From Bacillota bacterium (GTDB taxonomy: Bacteria > Bacillota > DSM-12270 > Thermacetogeniales > Thermacetogeniaceae), in contig DAOURU010000097.1 in the NCBI GenBank assembly GCA_030627585.1, positions 1 to 5,345 of the forward strand: 5,345 bases of DNA, written 5' to 3'. Shown here piece after piece: positions 1-5,345 of the stretch (its first letter is position 1; each line of letters opens with the position of its first letter). Position numbers and translations under genes: made by a program. The notes below the pieces were generated by a model, which was not told the DNA's origin, did no database searches, and saw only the letters and a program-made list of their open reading frames with translations.

Positions 1-479
1 GTATCGAGAACAGGGGGCAAGTTGAGATACATTCGGAACTCGAACGCTTTGGTCGTCGGCGCCAGGGCTCCACCCTGAATGGCCGTAGAGGGAGTGGTCT
101 TCATATCCATGAGGTCGCCAACCGGGTCGCCGGTCGCCACATCGAGCTCAAGGAAGTATGGGTTGACGTCCGCCGGGGCGCCGGAGACGTCCCAGGATAT
201 GGTCATCTGCTGGCTTGTCGGCACAACCGTTACAACTGTCCACGAGTACAACCTCTGCCCCGAGACCTGCGGAATAAGGTAGATGGAAAGCCTGTTCCAT
301 GGCCAGGCGAGGCTGCTGGAGATGTAGAAATCAAATCCGGACGCCTCCGGTGGCGGGACCGTGTCCTTGGATTCCGATTCCCCTGTTTCCAGGAGACCGA
401 TCTGGAGCGAATGTTTCGGTTGTGAGTTCAGCGTGGGAGTCAGATCAAGGGCGAAATGCGGAGGCTCCGCTGCCCGGCA
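1..479 (-). CDS. Fragment of a probable secreted beta-sandwich surface protein (partial at both ends)
   Basis: The minus strand is open in one frame from a stop at 539-537 all the way to position 1, giving about 159 residues from 479 down. The translation is rich in Ser, Thr, Pro, Val and aromatic residues, has almost no Cys and alternates hydrophobic residues as beta strands do. Examples are [10 protein letters not shown], the proline run [26 protein letters not shown], then a WTVV strand and MTISWDVSG, then [10 protein letters not shown] and FEFRMYL near the left edge. This layout (acidic Gly/Asp turn, PPP, Trp-containing strand, TISWDVSG strand) resembles Ig-like or sandwich modules of large extracellular proteins in anaerobes and candidate phyla. 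I cannot name the family with certainty. No ATG, GTG or TTG lies near its right end, so the N-terminus is missing; the C-terminus runs past the window edge. Four of its eight 60-base lines were counted at about 59% GC, and it favours C/G-ending codons, unlike eno. The coding call is fairly safe, the function is not. Confidence 0.6.
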
Positions 480-480
480 A

Positions 481-481
<1 letters not shown>
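472..481. other. Junction between unrelated sequences: antisense surface-protein fragment and truncated gpmI
   Basis: To the right of about 481 the plus strand matches the phosphoglycerate mutase C-terminal pattern without a break ([10 protein letters not shown] onwards). To the left the same frame reads non-homologous residues, while the minus strand reads a good extracellular-protein frame. The expected preceding GpmI residues (a Val-Asp-Glu-type lead into CLGRVV) are absent. No inverted repeat, transposase or target-site duplication is visible. The breakpoint can be placed only to within a few codons. It may be a genuine recombination point or a mis-joined assembly. Confidence 0.7.
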
Positions 482-2098
<1,617 letters not shown>

Positions 2099-2132
2099 TG
2101 CTAGAATTAAATTGTTTTAGGAAATTGAAAAA

Positions 2133-2139
2133 GGGGGAG
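2133..2139 (+). promoter_or_regulatory. Ribosome binding site for a TTG-started secG
   Basis: GGGGGAG is placed 6 nt before a TTG at 2146. The alternative is the GTG at 2098, which overlaps the eno stop codon. It would add 16 charged residues not found in SecG proteins, so the TTG is preferred. Confidence 0.75.
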
Positions 2140-2145
2140 CTGGGG

Positions 2146-2370
2146 TTGCTCAAAACTATTCTGACTATTTTTCAAGTGCTGTTTAGCGTGGGATTAATTA
2201 TGACGATTCTGCTGCAGTCAGGAAAGAGCGCCGGTCTCTCCGGGGTGATTGCGGGGGGCGCGCAGTCTTTGCTGGGCAAGAAAAAGGGATTGGATGAATT
2301 TCTCAACAGGATTTCGATGATACTTGCTGTTGGTTTTTTCCTTTTAACGTTAATGCTTGCGATGCTTTAA
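2146..2370 (+). CDS. secG: Protein translocase subunit SecG
   Basis: SecG is the small accessory subunit of the SecYEG channel in the cytoplasmic membrane and aids SecA-driven protein export. With the TTG start the product is 74 residues, the usual size for Gram-positive SecG. It shows two membrane segments (about 4-23 and 56-74) joined by a cytoplasmic loop. The loop holds the family signature LLQSGKSAGLSG (22-33), a Gly/Ala stretch IAGGAQSLLG and the basic KKKGLDEFLNR turn leading into the second helix. The gene follows eno after 47 bp and would be the last gene of the gpmI-eno-secG transcript, since a hairpin terminator begins 23 bp after its stop. In many Firmicutes rnr and smpB follow directly; here hppA on the other strand intervenes. 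Identification is confident; only the start codon is open to doubt. Confidence 0.95.
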   Translation: MLKTILTIFQVLFSVGLIMTILLQSGKSAGLSGVIAGGAQSLLGKKKGLDEFLNRISMILAVGFFLLTLMLAML

Positions 2371-2393
2371 TCTTTACTGAACAAAAAAAGAAG

Positions 2394-2425
2394 GCCGGTA
2401 CACTTGATGTACCGGCTTAATTTTT
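2394..2425. terminator. Bidirectional intrinsic terminator between secG and hppA
   Basis: A perfect 9-bp stem (GCCGGTACA at 2394-2402 with TGTACCGGC at 2408-2416) encloses the 5-nt loop CTTGA. On the plus strand it is followed by TTAATTTTT (2417-2425). On the minus strand the A-run at 2383-2389 becomes a T-run after the same stem. It therefore serves both converging transcripts, ending secG and hppA in a 77-bp gap. Confidence 0.92.
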
Positions 2426-2447
2426 GGAATTGCAGGTGAGGCGGGTT

Positions 2448-4562
2448 CTAAAATAAAGCGTTGTGCAGGATGAAAGCGGCAAAGACAATAGAGACCATAG
2501 ACATCAACTTGATAAGAATGTTTAAAGAGGGCCCTGACGTATCTTTGAACGGGTCTCCAACTGTATCTCCTGTGACGGCAGCCTTATGGGGCTCAGAACC
2601 TTTTCCGCCGTGGGCGCCATCTTCGATGTGTTTTTTGGCATTGTCCCAGGTTCCTCCGGAGTTGGCCATCATGACTGCGAGGACAAAGCCGGATGCCACC
2701 GCTCCGCACAGGAGCCCGGCGACTCCTTCCACACCCAGGAAGATTCCGATTACCAAAGGAGCTAGAATTGCAGTTAAGGCGGGGGCGATCATTTCGATCT
2801 GGGCGGCGCGGGTGCAAATTTCCACCGCATTTGCGTAGTTCGCCCGTGCTTTTCCTTCGATCAGGCCGGGGATTTCTTTAAACTGGCGCCTCACTTCCAG
2901 GACGATCTTCTGGGCGGCGCGCCCCACCGCTTTCATGGTCAGGGACCCGAAGAAGAAGGGAAGCATTGCGCCCAGGAAGAGGCCGACTAAAATCTTTGGG
3001 TTTAAAATTGAGAAATCAAGGAGAAGGTGTAAATTATCCCGCTGGATGATGATTTCCAGCTGGTCGCGGTAGGCGGCAATTAGGGCCAGCGCCGTCAATG
3101 CGGCGGAACCGATCGCAAATCCCTTTCCGGTCGCTGCAGTCGTGTTGCCCAGGGCGTCCAGGGCGTCGGTCCGCTTCCGGACGATAGGCTTTTGATTGGA
3201 CATCTGGGCAATTCCCCCCGCGTTATCGGCGATGGGGCCGTAGGCATCTGTCGCCAGAGTAATCCCCAGTGTGCTCAACATTCCTACTGCTGCAATTCCC
3301 ACGCCGTAGAGCCCGGCGTTATAATTGGTTGCACCGCCGGAAAGGAAAAAGCTTAATATCACTGCTGCTCCCACAACCACAACGGGGATTGCGGTAGATA
3401 TCATCCCGGTCGCTATACCGCTGATGATTACGGTGGCATGACCTGTTATCGCAGAATTGGCAACTGCCCGGGTTGGATGGTATTCTCCCGAAGTGAAGTA
3501 CTCGGTGCTCAAGCCGATGATAACCCCCGCGATCAAGCCGGCGAGGATAGAGAAGTAAACACCGATTTGCTCCAGGCCGAGGGCGCTCCATACGAGCAGA
3601 AAGGAAACAACTGCGATCATAAAGGCGCTCGCGAAGATCCCCCGGCGCAGGGCTGCCAGCAGTACCCCCTGCTCCGCGTTTTCGCCCGACCGAACGAAGA
3701 AGGTTCCGATAATCGAAGCAAGCACACCTACTGCGGCCATCACCATAGGGACGCTCACGCCGGGCACGCCGTGCCCGGCGGCCACCGCAAGGGCTGCAGT
3801 TGCTACGATGGAACCCACGTAAGATTCGTAGAGGTCGGCTCCCATCCCTGCAACGTCTCCGACATTATCCCCTACATTGTCGGCAATTACCGCGGGGTTG
3901 CGGGGATCGTCTTCGGGGATGTTGGCCTCCACTTTTCCAACCAGGTCCGCCCCTACATCAGCGGCTTTGGTAAAAATGCCGCCCCCGACCCGGGCGAAGA
4001 GCGCTTGCGCGCTGGCGCCCATCCCAAAGGTCAGCATCGTGCTGGTAATGTTCTGGATGCGGGTTGCCGTGTCAAGGTGGCGGTAAAAATAATTAAGCGC
4101 ATAATACCAGATGCTCAGGTCGAGGAGACCAAGGCCGACCACAACCATGCCCATCACCGCGCCTCCGGCAAAGGCTACCCGCAGCGCTTTATTGAGGCTG
4201 TCTCTGGCGGCCATCGCCGTGCGGGCGCTGGAATTTGTGGCCATCGTCATCCCGATGAAACCGGCAAGGCCGGAGAAGAAACCTCCGGTAAGAAAGGCAA
4301 AGGGCGTGAAGAAAGTGAGGTACCCTTTCCAGGCAATAAATAACAGGATCACGGCCATGACAGCAAAGAAAAGGGCTACTCCGCTGTACTGGCGCTTGAT
4401 GTAGGCCCTTGCTCCTTCCCTGATTGCTTCCGCAATAAAGACAACTTCCGGCGGGCCCTCATCGTAGCGTTTGATTACTGTATATGCGAGGTACCCTGCA
4501 AAGAGCAGCGCTACGACTGATCCTACAGGTGCCAGTATAAGTAGTTTTTCCATCACAGACAT
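2448..4562 (-). CDS. hppA: Membrane-bound K+-dependent ion-translocating pyrophosphatase (Na+ or H+ pump)
   Basis: This integral membrane enzyme hydrolyses pyrophosphate and uses the energy to pump Na+ or H+ across the membrane. The 704-residue product fits the family, with about 16 hydrophobic segments expected. Substrate and Mg2+ site motifs are all present: [11 protein letters not shown] (202-212), DNVGDNVGD (228-236), [12 protein letters not shown] (439-450), the [14 protein letters not shown] region (636-649) and [15 protein letters not shown] (665-679). The [10 protein letters not shown] motif has Ala476 and Gly479 where K+-independent enzymes carry Lys and Thr, so it should need K+. 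Glu246 in GADLYESY is the glutamate associated with Na+ transport in characterised Na+-PPases such as those of Thermotoga and Moorella. A Na+ or mixed Na+/H+ pump is therefore likelier than a pure H+ pump, but this is inference. The start is the ATG at 4562, with AAAGGAG 9 nt upstream (4578-4572); an internal ATG at codon 4 is spaced worse. The gene appears monocistronic, convergent to secG and divergent from rnr. Confidence 0.98.
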   Translation of the reverse strand: MSVMEKLLILAPVGSVVALLFAGYLAYTVIKRYDEGPPEVVFIAEAIREGARAYIKRQYSGVALFFAVMAVILLFIAWKGYLTFFTPFAFLTGGFFSGLAGFIGMTMATNSSARTAMAARDSLNKALRVAFAGGAVMGMVVVGLGLLDLSIWYYALNYFYRHLDTATRIQNITSTMLTFGMGASAQALFARVGGGIFTKAADVGADLVGKVEANIPEDDPRNPAVIADNVGDNVGDVAGMGADLYESYVGSIVATAALAVAAGHGVPGVSVPMVMAAVGVLASIIGTFFVRSGENAEQGVLLAALRRGIFASAFMIAVVSFLLVWSALGLEQIGVYFSILAGLIAGVIIGLSTEYFTSGEYHPTRAVANSAITGHATVIISGIATGMISTAIPVVVVGAAVILSFFLSGGATNYNAGLYGVGIAAVGMLSTLGITLATDAYGPIADNAGGIAQMSNQKPIVRKRTDALDALGNTTAATGKGFAIGSAALTALALIAAYRDQLEIIIQRDNLHLLLDFSILNPKILVGLFLGAMLPFFFGSLTMKAVGRAAQKIVLEVRRQFKEIPGLIEGKARANYANAVEICTRAAQIEMIAPALTAILAPLVIGIFLGVEGVAGLLCGAVASGFVLAVMMANSGGTWDNAKKHIEDGAHGGKGSEPHKAAVTGDTVGDPFKDTSGPSLNILIKLMSMVSIVFAAFILHNALF

Positions 4563-4613
4563 CTACGCTTTCTCCTTTCCATACTTAATTCGGGAAACGT
4601 TTTTAAAGCAGCA

Positions 4614-4647
4614 ATCCCCCCTTTATTGTCTCTGTCATCCCCCCTTT
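4614..4647 (-). repeat. Duplicated 11-bp G-rich element in the hppA leader
   Basis: The 11-mer AAAGGGGGGAT, read on the minus strand, occurs exactly twice, at 4647-4637 and 4624-4614, with starts 23 bp apart. Both copies lie in the predicted untranslated leader of hppA, upstream of its real ribosome site. AAAGGGGG can pair along its length with the 16S anti-Shine-Dalgarno CCUCCUUU with one G-U pair, yet neither copy has a start codon at proper distance. The role is unknown: a ribosome standby site, a protein-binding site or a remnant of an insertion-element end are all possible. Confidence 0.6.
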
Positions 4648-4698
4648 CCATTCTGAAGTGGATCTTGTATTTTATATATCCGTAAGCAGACTAGAGAA

Positions 4699-4727
4699 AG
4701 AATAGCAAATTATTCTAGTATTGTCAA
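4699..4727 (-). promoter_or_regulatory. Predicted sigma-A promoter of hppA
   Basis: On the minus strand a perfect -35 TTGACA (4727-4722) is followed after exactly 17 bp by TATTCT (4704-4699). The -10 is preceded by TG plus one base, an extended -10. Transcription would begin near 4692, giving a leader of about 130 nt before the hppA ATG. This is the strongest promoter-like sequence I see in the window. Confidence 0.7.
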
Positions 4728-4758
4728 TAAAGATATGGTATATTGAATTAGTATGTCA
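4716..4758. repeat. Pair of near-identical direct repeats in the hppA/rnr intergenic region, possible operator
   Basis: TAGTATTGTCA (4716-4726) and TAGTATGTCA (4749-4758) differ by one inserted T and start 33 bp apart, close to three turns of the helix. The left copy overlaps the hppA -35 box, so a protein bound to both could control hppA and perhaps rnr. In AT-rich DNA such a pair could also arise by chance. Confidence 0.3.
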
Positions 4759-4792
4759 GATTATTAAAAATGTGTTTTAATTTTAATCCTGG

Positions 4793-4821
4793 TTGTTTTA
4801 GGACGAGGCCCGTGTTAAAAT
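4793..4821 (+). promoter_or_regulatory. Possible extended -10 promoter of rnr
   Basis: A weak -35 TTGTTT (4793-4798) is followed after 17 bp by TAAAAT (4816-4821), five of six matches to consensus, preceded by TGT as in extended -10 promoters. Transcription would begin near 4828, about 42 nt before the rnr ATG. A competing TTGAAA at 4821-4826 with TTTAAC at 4844-4849 would place the start within the ribosome site and is less likely. Confidence 0.45.
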
Positions 4822-4869
4822 TGAAATGTTGAATTTTTAAAACTTTAACAAATAGGTGAAAAAAGAGTT

Positions 4870-5345
4870 ATGGCAAAGCAAAAACAAAAAATAAGCCGAG
4901 TAAAGAGAAAAGGAGCGCTGAAAGACCAGGTGTTAAATTTCCTGAAAAAAGCAAACCGGCCCCTGAACCTTCAGGAATTATCCGAGTTGTTTGGCGTGGA
5001 AGAAGATATCAGCGGCCTGATCTCTTTACTGGAAGAGATGGAAAACGAGGGAGAAGTTGTACGGACCCGGAAAAACAGATATGGTGTGCCCGAAAAAATG
5101 AATCTTTATGTAGGCACGCTCCAGGGCCATCCGCAGGGCTACGCTTTTCTGGTTCCTGATAACAGGGGAGCTGATGACCTGTATATTTCGAGGGAAAATC
5201 TGGGTGGGGCAATGCATAACGACCGTGTCATTGTACGCCCTTTGGGTTACAGTTTGAGAGGGAAGCGCGCCGAGGGGGAAGTAATCAGGATCTTGAAGCG
5301 CGCCAACGAAAGGGTTGTAGGGACCCTGGAAGAGGAGGGGCGCCA
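4870..5345 (+). CDS. rnr: Ribonuclease R, N-terminal part (runs off the right edge)
   Basis: RNase R is a processive 3'-to-5' exoribonuclease of the RNB family that degrades structured RNA and takes part in RNA quality control. The 158 residues seen begin with a basic tail (KQKQKISRVKRKG). A winged-helix domain follows (about 15-75: LKDQVLNFLKKANRPLNLQEL, then a helix ending in EMENEGEVVRTRKNRYG), typical of the RNase R N-terminus. The first cold-shock OB fold spans about 79-125: YVGTLQGHPQGYAFLVPD, then DDLYISRENLGGAMHNDRVIV. The second begins at ERVVGTLEEEG (147-157). The catalytic RNB domain and S1 domain lie beyond the window, so activity cannot be judged. The start is supported by AGGTGA (4854-4859), 10 nt upstream. 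RNase II lacks this winged-helix start, which favours RNase R. The gene is divergent from hppA, although in related genomes it commonly follows secG. Confidence 0.94.
   Translation, partial: MAKQKQKISRVKRKGALKDQVLNFLKKANRPLNLQELSELFGVEEDISGLISLLEEMENEGEVVRTRKNRYGVPEKMNLYVGTLQGHPQGYAFLVPDNRGADDLYISRENLGGAMHNDRVIVRPLGYSLRGKRAEGEVIRILKRANERVVGTLEEEGR

Noticed and set aside
361..480. GTG-started frame at 361 as the true N-terminus of the gpmI product
   Set aside because: The 40 residues before CLGRVV have no resemblance to phosphoglycerate mutase and are antisense to a better coding frame; they arise from the junction.
3438..4343. Long plus-strand open frame of 301 codons opposite hppA
   Set aside because: It is antisense to strongly conserved hppA codons. 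Its translation is rich in His, Arg and Gly with no recognisable domain, a typical shadow of a GC-rich gene.
4614..4647. G-quadruplex in the hppA leader
   Set aside because: Only two long G-runs are present close together; a classical quadruplex needs four tracts, so support is weak.
4560..4660. Short minus-strand frame (about 32 codons) in the hppA leader as a leader peptide
   Set aside because: Its ATG has no proper ribosome site and the frame overlaps the hppA start with no known composition bias such as a codon run. The other ATG, directly after a G-run, is too close to it to be initiated from it.
5009..5217. Minus-strand open frames within the rnr region
   Set aside because: They lie opposite the well-supported rnr frame with its winged-helix and cold-shock motifs and show no family features.

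Overview
The window looks like chromosomal DNA from an anaerobic, moderately GC-rich Firmicute of the Clostridia / Moorella-Thermacetogenium type. This is an inference from three things: strong Shine-Dalgarno sites and a TTG start, a gpmI-eno-secG ... rnr gene order, and a long K+-dependent membrane pyrophosphatase of the kind known from Moorella and Thermotoga. No rRNA or tRNA gene is present to fix the taxonomy.

Layout, left to right. (1) Positions 1-479 hold an open reading frame on the minus strand that runs off the left edge. It encodes part of a probable secreted beta-sandwich protein, and the DNA is more GC-rich than the rest. (2) At about 472-481 this sequence stops abruptly against the last ~98 codons of gpmI on the plus strand (to 774). 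The first four-fifths of gpmI are missing, so this is either a real rearrangement or an assembly chimera. (3) eno (812-2098) and secG (2146-2370) follow gpmI on the plus strand with short gaps. They end at a hairpin with T-runs on both strands, which is also the terminator for the convergent next gene. (4) hppA (4562 down to 2448), a 704-residue ion-pumping pyrophosphatase, lies on the minus strand. (5) A 307-bp AT-rich divergent intergenic region (4563-4869) carries a very good sigma-A-type promoter for hppA, a ~130-nt hppA leader with a duplicated G-rich element, a plausible extended -10 promoter for rnr, and a pair of short direct repeats 33 bp apart. (6) rnr (4870 to the right edge) is the N-terminal third or less of ribonuclease R.

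Functionally, gpmI and eno are consecutive steps of lower glycolysis/gluconeogenesis (3-PG to 2-PG to PEP). secG is a small subunit of the Sec translocon, commonly found next to eno and rnr in Firmicutes. hppA recovers energy from PPi as an ion gradient, a typical economy in energy-limited anaerobes. RNase R would degrade structured RNA and is often followed by smpB (beyond this window). The core genes are ordinary housekeeping genes. The unusual parts are the broken gpmI junction, the placement of hppA between secG and rnr, and the structured hppA/rnr intergenic region. I found no convincing new biological system.
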